Source: Synechococcales cyanobacterium PMM_0002
GTDB taxonomy: Bacteria; Cyanobacteriota; Cyanobacteriia; Elainellales; Elainellaceae
Length of the DNA: 6,983 nucleotides
Direction of reading: 5' to 3'
NCBI GenBank assembly: GCA_949127925.1
Contig: CASBQX010000310.1
Span: forward strand, 1-6,983
Shown here in pieces: positions 1 to 6,089 of this stretch. A model generated the notes under the pieces. That model was given only the letters and a program-made list of their open reading frames with translations. It did no database searches and was not told the origin of the DNA. The position numbers were made by a program, and so were the translations under genes. The stretch's first letter is position 1; every line of letters starts with the position of its first letter.

Positions 1-194
1 ACATCGACGCGATCGCCCCCTAGTCCGTAATGGGCAATCGCGGCATTGGTCGAAGGCGAACGCCGGACGTTAACTTGGCTACCCGGTTGCCCTTGCAGCG
101 TCGCCAATTCGGCTAGGGCAGCTAGCGGCACCACCAAAGGCAGCAGCAGCGCAGTTGCGATCGCCCATCCACAGCGCAAATTCAATTTCACCAT
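1..194 (-). CDS. Secreted SH3-type (SH3b) domain protein, N-terminal part
   Basis: This is a partial gene: 64 complete codons are present and the 3' end lies beyond base 1. The protein begins MVKLNLRCGW, followed by a hydrophobic stretch (about residues 10-28, AIATALLLPLVVPLAALA) that ends in a typical signal peptidase I site, ALA before Glu29. From about residue 41 it reads VNVRRSPSTNAAIAHYG, the opening of a bacterial SH3 domain (the usual 'lNVRsgPstsy.vi..l..G' pattern). Family knowledge suggests an exported protein that binds peptidoglycan or another envelope ligand, but the rest of the protein is unseen. I chose the ATG at 194 because GAGGAG lies 6 bases upstream and the signal peptide then starts normally. 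An in-frame ATG at 221 would add nine residues but has no ribosome binding site. The gene lies 40 bases after the FKBP gene on the same strand and is probably co-transcribed with it. Confidence 0.8.
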   Translation of the reverse strand, partial: MVKLNLRCGWAIATALLLPLVVPLAALAELATLQGQPGSQVNVRRSPSTNAAIAHYGLGGDRVD

Positions 195-200
195 CGTGAT

Positions 201-206
201 CTCCTC
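201..206 (-). promoter_or_regulatory. Ribosome binding site GAGGAG of the SH3-domain gene
   Basis: GAGGAG on the minus strand, 6 bases before the ATG at 194. It decides between the two in-frame ATG codons (194 and 221) in favour of 194. Confidence 0.7.
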
Positions 207-234
207 AATCTCCCACACCATATTCGGTGAATAA

Positions 235-1275
235 TTAACTAACCGCGACTAACTCCACATCAAAAATGATTGTGGCATTGGGCGGAATACTGCCGGAACC
301 CGTGGCACCGTAGGCTAGGTTGGCCGGAATGATCAGTTGCCGCCGCCCCCCCACCTGCATGCTGCTCAAGCCTTCCTCAAACCCTGGGATGACCGAATTG
401 CTGCCTAGTTTGAAGACAAATGGCTGATTATTATCGCGCGAGGTGTCAAACACTGCGCCATTTTCTAACGTGCCTGTGTATTGAACAGACAAAGTTTGTC
501 CAGCAGTAGGCGTGATCCCGCTACCTGGCACCAAATTAACGAATTTTAGCCCCGATGCGGTTGCTGTTTGCGTGTCGGGGGTAAATCTATAGCTGAAGGT
601 GTAGACGCCATCTTTACCGGGTTTGTGGGTTGTGCGGATATAGAAAATTGAGCCGTAGTCAATTAGCCGTCGGGAGATGGTTTCGTTGATGGTTTTGAGG
701 TTGGCCGAGCGTTTAATCAGGGTGCGATTGCGATCGTAAAGTTCAAGGTCAACGTTGCCGCTCAAGTTTTTCAAATTCAGCTTTAGCTGTCCGGGGGCAG
801 GCAGACGAAAGCGAATAAAATCATCTGGATCGGCTTTGGTGACGACTTCGGAAAACGTAGTCCCTGCTGAGGTCACATTCAACCCAAACGCTTGGTCAAA
901 CGTGTTGCCCAAAAAATCGGTAGGGGCAGGGGCAGACATGGTTAAGTCATACTTTGTACTGCCGCTAGTGTCAGCTAACAGCACGGCTACGTAGTACGTC
1001 CCCGAAGGGATCAGCAGATTGTTGAGGGTGTCGTTTTTGTTGCCTCTGCGCGTGGAGCTGGCGATCGCCTGCCCCTTACGGTTGAGCAAATACAAATCGG
1101 CATTGGTGCTTTTTGCCAGATCCGTCAGCGCCACGCTAAAATTACTCGCCCGCAGTTTTAACTTCCAGATGTCGAGGCGATCGGTTGGACTCAGGGTGTC
1201 TTTAAGGGTACGACTGGTTGCGCCAATCGGAAAGCGCCTTGCTGTATTGAGGTTGTTACCTGGGTCTTTTGCCAT
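235..1275 (-). CDS. FKBP-type peptidyl-prolyl cis-trans isomerase with two N-terminal PPC-like domains
   Basis: A 346-residue protein. Residues about 240-346 form a complete FKBP domain, which catalyses cis-trans isomerisation of Xaa-Pro bonds. It has VQYTGTL, AVFDTSRDNNQPF, VIPGFEEGL, AYGATG and IFDVELV. The FKBP12 pocket residues Tyr26, Phe36, Asp37, Val55, Ile56, Tyr82 and Phe99 correspond to Y266, F276, D277, V295, I296, Y322 and F338. The pocket-floor Trp59 is Phe (F299), and the 80s loop is one residue shorter. Residues about 4-115 and 119-231 look like two PPC-type (pre-peptidase C-terminal) beta-sandwich domains: PGNNLNTAR, ADLYLLNRKGQ and SGTYYVAV in the first; GNTFDQA, DPDDFIRF, VDLELYDRN and GSIFYIRT in the second. 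Such domains are common in secreted cyanobacterial proteins, yet no signal peptide or membrane segment is present. ATG 1275 is the first usable start, because an in-frame TGA lies eleven codons upstream. There is no clear Shine-Dalgarno sequence. The SH3 gene follows at 40 bases. Confidence 0.9.
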   Translation of the reverse strand: MAKDPGNNLNTARRFPIGATSRTLKDTLSPTDRLDIWKLKLRASNFSVALTDLAKSTNADLYLLNRKGQAIASSTRRGNKNDTLNNLLIPSGTYYVAVLLADTSGSTKYDLTMSAPAPTDFLGNTFDQAFGLNVTSAGTTFSEVVTKADPDDFIRFRLPAPGQLKLNLKNLSGNVDLELYDRNRTLIKRSANLKTINETISRRLIDYGSIFYIRTTHKPGKDGVYTFSYRFTPDTQTATASGLKFVNLVPGSGITPTAGQTLSVQYTGTLENGAVFDTSRDNNQPFVFKLGSNSVIPGFEEGLSSMQVGGRRQLIIPANLAYGATGSGSIPPNATIIFDVELVAVS

Positions 1276-1301
1276 GTTCAGTTGCCGTGATATCTGTTGC
1301 C

Positions 1302-1307
1302 ATCATA
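1302..1307 (-). promoter_or_regulatory. Possible -10 box (TATGAT) of the FKBP gene
   Basis: TATGAT on the minus strand, five of six matches to TATAAT, 26 bases before the FKBP ATG. No good -35 box lies 16-18 bases upstream, so this is weak. It sits in the 117 bases between the upstream terminator and the FKBP start, where a promoter is expected. Confidence 0.22.
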
Positions 1308-1392
1308 GTCAAGGGTTTAAGGGATAGGCTGAAAACTTAATATCACCGCGCCCTTTTTGATCTCAGCCTCACCCCCCTCAGCGCTCCTTTCC

Positions 1393-1436
1393 ATACAAAA
1401 CCAGCGCACCCCGGTCGAGGTACGCTGGTTTTGTAT
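1393..1436 (-). terminator. Hairpin terminator downstream of the radical SAM gene
   Basis: A perfect 14-base inverted repeat: atacaaaaccagcg at 1393-1406 pairs with 1423-1436. Three further pairs (1408-1410 with 1419-1421) sit inside one mismatch, leaving an 8-base loop. On the minus strand the GC-rich arm CGCTGG runs directly into TTTTGTAT, as in a Rho-independent terminator. On the plus strand the other arm also ends in TTTT, so it could stop transcription both ways. It lies 70 bases after the radical SAM stop codon and separates that gene from the FKBP/SH3 unit. The rest of the 230-base gap (1276-1505) shows only the possible -10 box. Confidence 0.8.
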
Positions 1437-1505
1437 AAAACAGATTTAATTTGGCTTAAGCATCAAGTCTCAGCCCGATCGGCAGTCTTAAGCTCCCGGC
1501 CATTT

Positions 1506-3083
1506 TTACAGAGAGCTAGAGGTGAGAGAACGCTCGACCACAGGGGCTGCCGCCGCCTGAGCCAGTTGCCCTTCCAGCTCATCTCGCACAATTGTGCGAT
1601 ATTGCAAGAAATGCTCCAGCAATGCACAACTGCTTAAGTAAGAAACAATCACCTTGGGGTCATGCCGCACAATGCCAATCAACTGACGCCAGAATTGAAC
1701 GCGAGTGCTGCGCTTAATCCCCTGCCGCCAAAAGATCGTGAATACAGCCCGCAGTTCTACCAACTCCAACATGCGGAAAGGAATTGCATGGGGCACAGGC
1801 TTGATCCGCATCGAATGCCGATAGACCCGAGCCAGGTAGCGGCTGGGTTCGTAGAGTTCCCAGAAGCAGCTCAAATACTCGCGCGCCAGTTCTTCAATAG
1901 GGCGGGTCGGCACAAAGTTTGTCAACGACATTTGGTGCCCTTGAATGTCTTTAGCAGAATCTAGCAGGCGACCTTCCGCTTCAAGCCGTTTCCACAGAGC
2001 GGTATTGGGCAATGCTTGGAGCAAGCCAAACATGGCCTTGGGAATGGCAGTCGATTCGACAAAGTTAATAATCCGCTGCGCGGCTCCAGACTTTTCGTTA
2101 TCAAAGCCCAAAATAAACCCGGCCATCACGCCCAGTCCGGCTCTGTTGATGGCTTCGACAGATTCTAAGAGAGAATTACGGGTATTTTGAAACTTCTGGG
2201 TTAACGCTAACGTATCGGTGTCAGGCGTTTCGATGCCGACAAAGACTGACGCAAAGTTGGCCTGAACCATCAGCTCCATCAGCTCCGGATCTTGCGCCAA
2301 GTCAATAGACGCTTCGGTAGACAGGCGGAAGGGATATTTGCGCTCAACCATCCAAGGGACGAGTGCGCGCAGCATCAGCTTCACGTTGCGTTTGTTGCCG
2401 ATGAAGTTGTCGTCTACCATGAACACCGATCGCCGCCAGCCTAGGTCGTACAGCCGCTGCAATTCTGCTATCAGCTGGGCTGGATCCTTGGTGCGAGGCT
2501 TGCGCCCGTAGAGGACAATAATGTCACAAAACTCGCACTGAAATGGACAGCCCCGCGAAAACTGGACTGACATTTCGTTGTAAGCGCCCAAGTTGAGCAG
2601 ATCGTAGCGGGGAATGGGGGTGCCAGTGACGTCGGGACGCTCGCCTTCGGGTGCCCGCAAGACGCCCGAGGTTTTGCCTGCGGCCAATGCTTCAACTAGC
2701 ATAGGTAAGGTAATTTCGCCTTCATCGAGCACCAAGAAATCAGCCCCAGCGGCTAGAGCGGCTTCGGGAACTGAGGTCACATATGGCCCGCCAACAGCAA
2801 CCGTTTTGCCCCGCCGTTTGGCTTGTTCAATCAAGTAGATCATGTCGGGCTTTTGCACAATCATGCCCGAAATAATCACTAAATCTGCCCAGTACCAGTC
2901 TGCTTCTGTCTCATATTCGACATTGCGATCAACGAGACGAAATTCCCAAGTTTGAGGCAAGATTGCGGCAACGGTAATCATCCCCAGTGGCGGCAGAGAA
3001 ACCTTGCGACCAATCAACTCCAATGCTTTGTCAAAAGACCAGAACGACTGAGGGAAGAGAGGATAGAGTAGTAAGGCTCGCAT
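1506..3083 (-). CDS. B12-binding-domain radical SAM protein, substrate unknown
   Basis: A 525-residue protein. Residues about 1-150 form a Rossmann-like cobalamin-binding domain: SLPPLGMITVAAILP, LVDRNVE, ADLVIISGM, VAVGGPYVTSVPEA and FLVLDEGE. The classical DxHxxG cobalt-ligand motif is not seen; DRNVEY stands near its place (52-57). The radical SAM core follows, with RGCPFQCEFC supplying C179, C183 and C186 for the 4Fe-4S cluster, then FMVDDNFIGN (221-230), TEASIDLA (256-263), VGIETPD (282-288) and GFILGFDNE (322-330). The C-terminal part, about 370-525, is rich in Arg and aromatic residues and resembles the region that follows the core in this family (DUF4070 type). Proteins of this class cleave S-adenosylmethionine to make a radical and often methylate unreactive carbons; hopanoid methylases are distant relatives. 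No hopanoid gene is nearby, so I do not assign a substrate. There is no signal peptide and no Shine-Dalgarno sequence. The gene stands alone, divergent from tex. Confidence 0.88.
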   Translation of the reverse strand: MRALLLYPLFPQSFWSFDKALELIGRKVSLPPLGMITVAAILPQTWEFRLVDRNVEYETEADWYWADLVIISGMIVQKPDMIYLIEQAKRRGKTVAVGGPYVTSVPEAALAAGADFLVLDEGEITLPMLVEALAAGKTSGVLRAPEGERPDVTGTPIPRYDLLNLGAYNEMSVQFSRGCPFQCEFCDIIVLYGRKPRTKDPAQLIAELQRLYDLGWRRSVFMVDDNFIGNKRNVKLMLRALVPWMVERKYPFRLSTEASIDLAQDPELMELMVQANFASVFVGIETPDTDTLALTQKFQNTRNSLLESVEAINRAGLGVMAGFILGFDNEKSGAAQRIINFVESTAIPKAMFGLLQALPNTALWKRLEAEGRLLDSAKDIQGHQMSLTNFVPTRPIEELAREYLSCFWELYEPSRYLARVYRHSMRIKPVPHAIPFRMLELVELRAVFTIFWRQGIKRSTRVQFWRQLIGIVRHDPKVIVSYLSSCALLEHFLQYRTIVRDELEGQLAQAAAAPVVERSLTSSSL

Positions 3084-3124
3084 AGTGAATCAGTAATGGT
3101 TCAAATTTGAAACAGGGAGCAGGT

Positions 3125-3167
3125 TAGAACTGAATACAGCGCTGTGAACCGCGCTGTATTAGTTCTA
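3125..3167. other. Long hairpin in the leader of the radical SAM gene
   Basis: Arms 3125-3142 and 3151-3167 pair over 17 bases with one bulged G (3132). The loop is the 8 bases tgtgaacc. The inner ten pairs are aatacagcgc with gcgctgtatt. It starts 42 bases upstream of the radical SAM ATG. No run of T follows either arm, so it is not a typical intrinsic terminator. It could be an operator, a structured leader or a small palindromic repeat; the sequence does not decide. Confidence 0.6.
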
Positions 3168-3192
3168 GGAACGCTTGAGAGAACGCGATCGC

Positions 3193-3219
3193 GCATTCAA
3201 AAACTCAATTAATGAATGC
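3193..3219. other. Second, weaker hairpin next to a HIP1 site
   Basis: gcattca at 3193-3199 pairs with tgaatgc at 3213-3219 (7 bases) across a 13-base AT-rich loop. It starts immediately after the HIP1 octamer at 3185-3192. On its own it could easily be chance. It is recorded because a longer hairpin lies 26 bases away in the same leader. Confidence 0.3.
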
Positions 3220-3347
3220 AGAGAAGATGTCGATATAGACAGTTAATCGACCTGAAAGGCTAACGATTGAGCATAGGGAACAAACCGGGTATTTTTAAGT
3301 ACACACCATATTAAGTTCCTCACACCTAAAGTCCATAGGATCTCAAA

Positions 3348-3353
3348 TATTAT
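3348..3353 (+). promoter_or_regulatory. Possible -10 box (TATTAT) ahead of the small ORF
   Basis: TATTAT, five of six matches to TATAAT. Transcription would begin near 3360, just before the ribosome binding site at 3363-3368. The -35 position (about 3325-3330, cctaaa) does not match the consensus, so this rests mainly on spacing. Confidence 0.22.
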
Positions 3354-3362
3354 TCATCTGTA

Positions 3363-3368
3363 GAGGAG
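3363..3368 (+). promoter_or_regulatory. Strong ribosome binding site (GAGGAG) of the small ORF
   Basis: GAGGAG ends 7 bases before the ATG at 3376. It is the best plus-strand Shine-Dalgarno sequence ahead of an ATG in the window; tex and the HAD gene have none. It is the main reason for taking the 46-codon frame seriously. Confidence 0.4.
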
Positions 3369-3375
3369 CGACTTA

Positions 3376-3516
3376 ATGGCTGGTTTAGACCAATTGCATA
3401 TAATGCCACAATTGCCCCTAACATTAGCACAAATTGCAGGTCTAGCGGTCGAAATCCTGACAGGTTACCCATGCTTGCCAAGAGCTGCGCTCACGCGTTC
3501 AGGGTATGCATCGTGA
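3376..3516 (+). CDS. Possible small protein of 46 residues, unrecognised
   Basis: The frame ATG 3376 to TGA 3514-3516 gives a protein starting MAGLDQLHIMPQLPLTLAQ, continuing through a mildly hydrophobic stretch (LPLTLAQIAGLAVEIL, about residues 13-28) and ending in TRSGYAS. I do not recognise it. In its favour are a strong ribosome binding site at ideal spacing and a -10-like box at the right distance. Against it are the short length, which arises often by chance, and a stretch too polar for a clear membrane helix. It ends 95 bases before tex on the same strand. It could be an independent small protein, an upstream ORF that influences tex translation, or chance. Confidence 0.33.
   Translation: MAGLDQLHIMPQLPLTLAQIAGLAVEILTGYPCLPRAALTRSGYAS
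3399..3404 (+). promoter_or_regulatory. Perfect TATAAT hexamer, possible -10 box for tex
   Basis: An exact TATAAT in the plus direction. It lies inside the small ORF, and no recognisable -35 box stands 16-18 bases upstream. If used, it would give tex a leader of about 200 bases containing the possible pseudoknot at 3496-3563. It may equally be chance in an AT-rich stretch. Confidence 0.22.
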
Positions 3517-3563
3517 CGTTAGGGCTGAACGAGTAGTGCCCGAGGTTTAAAAACCCTGCATAC
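3496..3563 (+). other. Possible pseudoknot-forming leader upstream of tex
   Basis: cgttcag (3496-3502) pairs with ctgaacg (3525-3531). Within its 22-base loop, gtatgca (3504-3510) pairs with tgcatac (3557-3563), downstream of the first stem. Interleaved pairs of this kind define a pseudoknot. Each stem has only 7 bases, so chance is possible. The small ORF's stop codon lies in the loop, and the structure ends 48 bases before the tex ATG. Confidence 0.25.
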
Positions 3564-3611
3564 TTTATAGAGTTATCTCCAGATCGATCCCTTCTCTAGA
3601 CCACAGACCCA

Positions 3612-5972
3612 ATGCTAGATATCTCTCAATTGCTGGCGGACGAGCTTTCTCTGCAACCCGTTCAGATCAAAAATGCCCTGGAGCTATTTGCCGAAGGCGC
3701 AACGGTGCCGTTTGTGGCGCGCTACCGCAAAGAGCGTACGGGCGAAATGAATGAGACTCAGCTGCGTGAATTGGGCGATCGCCACGCCTATTTGACTGAG
3801 CTGGAAGACCGCAAGCGCACTGTTTTGGAAGCGATCGCCCAGCAAGGTAAGCTCACCGACGCTCTGCGCACCACCATTGAAACCTGCCTACAAAAAACCG
3901 AGCTAGAAGACCTCTACCTACCCTACCGCCCCAAACGCCGCACTCGCGCCACCATTGCCCGCGAAAAAGGGCTAGAACCGCTGGCAGCTCTGATTAAATC
4001 ACTCAACAGCCCCTCAACAGCCACGGTAGCAGCAGACGCATTAGAAACAGCGGCAGCGGCCTATGTGACGCCCGATTCGGGTGTGCAAACCGTTGCCGAG
4101 GCGCTGAGTGGTGCCTCCGACATTTTGGCCGAATCGGCGGCTGACCAAGCTGAGTACCGCGCCTACCTGCGCGAATTCTTGATGACATCCGGTCTGCTGA
4201 CCTCGCGTGTTAAGGCTAGCCACCTTGAAGGCTCTACCAAATTTGAGATGTACCGCAGCTACCAGGCCAAGGTCAAAACCATTCCCTCGCACAACCTGCT
4301 GGCGCTGTATCGGGGCGAAGCAGACGGAGTGCTAGAGGTGACCTTAGAATTCAACGCAGACGCTGTGCTGGGTTACCTGGAATCAGCAGAAATCCGCACC
4401 AGAGCCAAGCCTGTGCGTGAGTTCTACCGCACCATGCTGCACGATGCCTTTAATCGATTGATGAAAGCCTCCCTGCTAACCGACGTGCGTGCGGTTAAAA
4501 AGCAAGAAGCCGATATCGAATCGATCAAAACCTTTGAAGCCAACATGCGAGAACTGCTGCTGGCGGCTCCGGCGGGGATGAAGCCAACGCTGGCGATCGA
4601 TCCGGGTTTCCGTTCGGGCTGCAAAGTCGTGGCACTTGACCAGACGGGCAAGTTTCTTAAGTATCAAACCATTTTTCCGCATCAGTCTGCCAGCCAGCGC
4701 CAGCAAGCAGGACGCACGTTAGCAGAGCTAATCAAAACCTACCAGATTGAACTCATTGCCATTGGCAATGGCACCGCTGGTCGAGAAACGGATGAGTTTG
4801 TCAAAGAAGTTTTAAGCTCACTAGAGTCAAAGCCGATCGCTGTGATTGTCAACGAGGCCGGAGCGTCAGTCTATTCTGCCAGCCCGGTGGCGATCGCCGA
4901 ATTCCCCGATCAAGACATCACCGTCCGAGGTTCGGTCAGCATTGGCCGTCGTCTGCAAGACCCGCTAGCAGAGCTGGTCAAAATTGATCCCAAATCCATT
5001 GGCGTTGGGCAATACCAGCACGATGTCGATCAAAAACTGCTGAAGAAAAAGCTGGATGAAACTGTAGAAAGCTGCGTCAACTACGTCGGCGTCGATCTCA
5101 ACACCGCCTCCAAAGAACTGTTAATGGCAGTCTCCGGCGTGTCGGCAACCGTCGCCCACAATATAGTGGCCTACCGCAACGAAAATGGAGCCTTTCGCAA
5201 CCGTCGGCAGCTGCTGAAGGTGGCTAAACTCGGCCCCAAGGCATTTGAGCAAGCGGCTGGCTTTTTGCGCATCCGCAACGGCGACAACCTGCTCGACAAC
5301 ACCGCCGTTCACCCCGAAAGCTATAAATTGGTCGAACACATAGCCAAAGATCTCGACCTGCCGCTGACTCAGATTGCAGAAGTGGCGACACGACTGAAGC
5401 AAACCGACTTAAAAAAATACACTACTGACACCATCGGGGAACCCACCCTGCGCGACATTCTGGCAGAACTAGAAAAACCTGGACGCGATCCCCGCGCCGA
5501 ATTCAAATACGCCACATTTAAGCCGGGGATCAAGGAACTGTCGGATTTGACAGTGGGAATGGAACTGGAAGGCGTAGTCACCAATGTGGCGAACTTTGGC
5601 GCATTTGTCGATGTTGGCGTCCATCAAGACGGCCTAATCCATGTCTCGCAATTGGCCGATCGGTTTGTTAGCGATCCGACGCAAATTGTCAAAGTCGGTC
5701 AGGTGGTGAAGGTGCGAGTTATGGAGGTAAACGAAAAACTCAAACGGATTAGCCTGTCCATGCGTACAGATATCCGTACAGATACACGCCCAGATGGCGG
5801 TAGTTCCCCATCCTCCCAACCCGCCGCGCGATCGCCGCAATCGGCTTCGGGGCGATCGCCTCAAGCCCCAGCTCAAAAACGTCCACCAGAGCGATCGTCA
5901 GCCGAGAACCAGACCCAACCCAAAGCTTCCACACTGGATGACCTGAAAGCCAAATTCGGTAAGAAAAAATAG
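3612..5972 (+). CDS. tex: Transcription accessory protein Tex (Spt6-like, S1 RNA-binding)
   Basis: A 786-residue cytoplasmic protein, close to the usual Tex length of about 770-780. Tex binds nucleic acid and affects transcription; it is the bacterial relative of the core of eukaryotic Spt6. The N-terminal helical region (about 1-320) has the family hallmarks TVPFVARYRKERTGEM (31-46), LRELGDR (51-57) and LEDLYLPYRPKRRTRA (98-113). A YqgF/RNase H-like domain follows at about 325-450, with LAIDPGFRSGCKV, IGNGTAGRETD and VNEAGASVYSAS; in studied Tex proteins this fold is not an active nuclease. A helix-hairpin-helix region lies at about 490-555 (DLNTAS, VSGVSATVAHNIVAYR, GPKAFEQAAGFLRI), and an S1 domain at about 646-718 (GMELEGVVTNVANFGAFVDVGV, DGLIHVSQ, KRISLSMR). 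The tail 719-786 is disordered-looking, rich in Ser, Pro and Gln, and ends LDDLKAKFGKKK. ATG 3612 is the earliest start, because an in-frame TAG lies 15 bases upstream. There is no Shine-Dalgarno sequence. Confidence 0.97.
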   Translation: MLDISQLLADELSLQPVQIKNALELFAEGATVPFVARYRKERTGEMNETQLRELGDRHAYLTELEDRKRTVLEAIAQQGKLTDALRTTIETCLQKTELEDLYLPYRPKRRTRATIAREKGLEPLAALIKSLNSPSTATVAADALETAAAAYVTPDSGVQTVAEALSGASDILAESAADQAEYRAYLREFLMTSGLLTSRVKASHLEGSTKFEMYRSYQAKVKTIPSHNLLALYRGEADGVLEVTLEFNADAVLGYLESAEIRTRAKPVREFYRTMLHDAFNRLMKASLLTDVRAVKKQEADIESIKTFEANMRELLLAAPAGMKPTLAIDPGFRSGCKVVALDQTGKFLKYQTIFPHQSASQRQQAGRTLAELIKTYQIELIAIGNGTAGRETDEFVKEVLSSLESKPIAVIVNEAGASVYSASPVAIAEFPDQDITVRGSVSIGRRLQDPLAELVKIDPKSIGVGQYQHDVDQKLLKKKLDETVESCVNYVGVDLNTASKELLMAVSGVSATVAHNIVAYRNENGAFRNRRQLLKVAKLGPKAFEQAAGFLRIRNGDNLLDNTAVHPESYKLVEHIAKDLDLPLTQIAEVATRLKQTDLKKYTTDTIGEPTLRDILAELEKPGRDPRAEFKYATFKPGIKELSDLTVGMELEGVVTNVANFGAFVDVGVHQDGLIHVSQLADRFVSDPTQIVKVGQVVKVRVMEVNEKLKRISLSMRTDIRTDTRPDGGSSPSSQPAARSPQSASGRSPQAPAQKRPPERSSAENQTQPKASTLDDLKAKFGKKK
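5828..5898 (+). repeat. Cluster of HIP1 octamers in the tex tail
   Basis: Exact GCGATCGC copies lie at 5828-5835 and 5852-5859, and a one-mismatch copy, gcgatcgt, at 5891-5898. All three are read in the same codon phase as Arg-Ser, with RSPQ encoded twice. The other exact copies are at 9-16, 157-164, 1061-1068, 3185-3192, 3775-3782, 3831-3838, 4890-4897 and 6669-6676. This is the strongest sign that the DNA is cyanobacterial. Confidence 0.9.
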
Positions 5973-5983
5973 ACTGCTTGCTT

Positions 5984-6034
5984 ACATAAGTTTTTTATAT
6001 CAAAAAAAGTTGTTTTTCGGTTGACGACTTATGT
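5984..6034 (+). terminator. AT-rich inverted repeat after tex, possible weak terminator
   Basis: acataagt (5984-5991) pairs with acttatgt (6027-6034), and TTTT follows the second arm directly. The 35-base loop can form a smaller A-run/T-run stem. The stem is poor in GC and the loop is long, so termination would be inefficient; this could also be promoter DNA for the HAD gene. Apart from this and a TTGACG (6021-6026) with no good -10 partner, I see nothing in the 117-base gap. Confidence 0.35.
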
Positions 6035-6089
6035 TTTTGGCTGTTAGTGTGAATAAGTGTTTCATTAAAAGTAGTTTTGGTAATAATCT

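Larger units (their letters stand above)
3084..3611. other. 528-base divergent intergenic region between the radical SAM gene and tex
   Basis: This region must hold the promoters of both flanking genes. It contains two hairpins on the radical SAM side (3125-3167 and 3193-3219), a HIP1 octamer at 3185-3192, a small reading frame with a ribosome binding site (3376-3516), two -10-like boxes (3348-3353 and 3399-3404), and a possible pseudoknot just ahead of tex (3496-3563). I recognise no tRNA, riboswitch or insertion-sequence end. Confidence 0.7.

Noticed and set aside
46..234. Plus-strand frame of 62 codons opposite the start of the SH3 gene.
   Set aside because: It lies antisense to a gene with a clear signal peptide, ribosome binding site and SH3 motif, and its own translation resembles no protein.
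1303..1308. ATG codons just upstream of the FKBP start, considered as a longer start with a signal peptide.
   Set aside because: They are out of frame with the FKBP protein, and the FKBP frame has a TGA at this point.
1019..1327. Plus-strand frame of 102 codons covering the FKBP gene start and upstream region.
   Set aside because: It is antisense to the PPC-like region, Leu/Arg/Ser-rich and without motifs, and runs through the expected FKBP promoter region.
1662..1964. Plus-strand frame of 100 codons within the radical SAM gene.
   Set aside because: It is antisense to the well-conserved C-terminal part of the radical SAM protein and has no ribosome binding site or recognisable motif.
2471..2695. 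Minus-strand frame of 74 codons overlapping the radical SAM cluster region.
   Set aside because: It is the same DNA as the CxxxCxxC region read in another phase; the radical SAM frame explains it fully.
3316..3326. A plus-strand match, gttcctcacac, to the conserved ACUCCUCACAC core of the cyanobacterial small RNA Yfr1 (9 of 11 bases).
   Set aside because: Yfr1 has a hairpin on each side and a terminator T-run right after the core. Here only a 4-base stem is possible downstream, with no T-run and no upstream hairpin, so chance is more likely.
3084..3611. Search for a CRISPR array, insertion-sequence ends, a tRNA or a cobalamin riboswitch in the divergent region.
   Set aside because: There are no regularly spaced repeats, no terminal inverted repeats with target duplication, no cloverleaf and no B12-box-like sequence.
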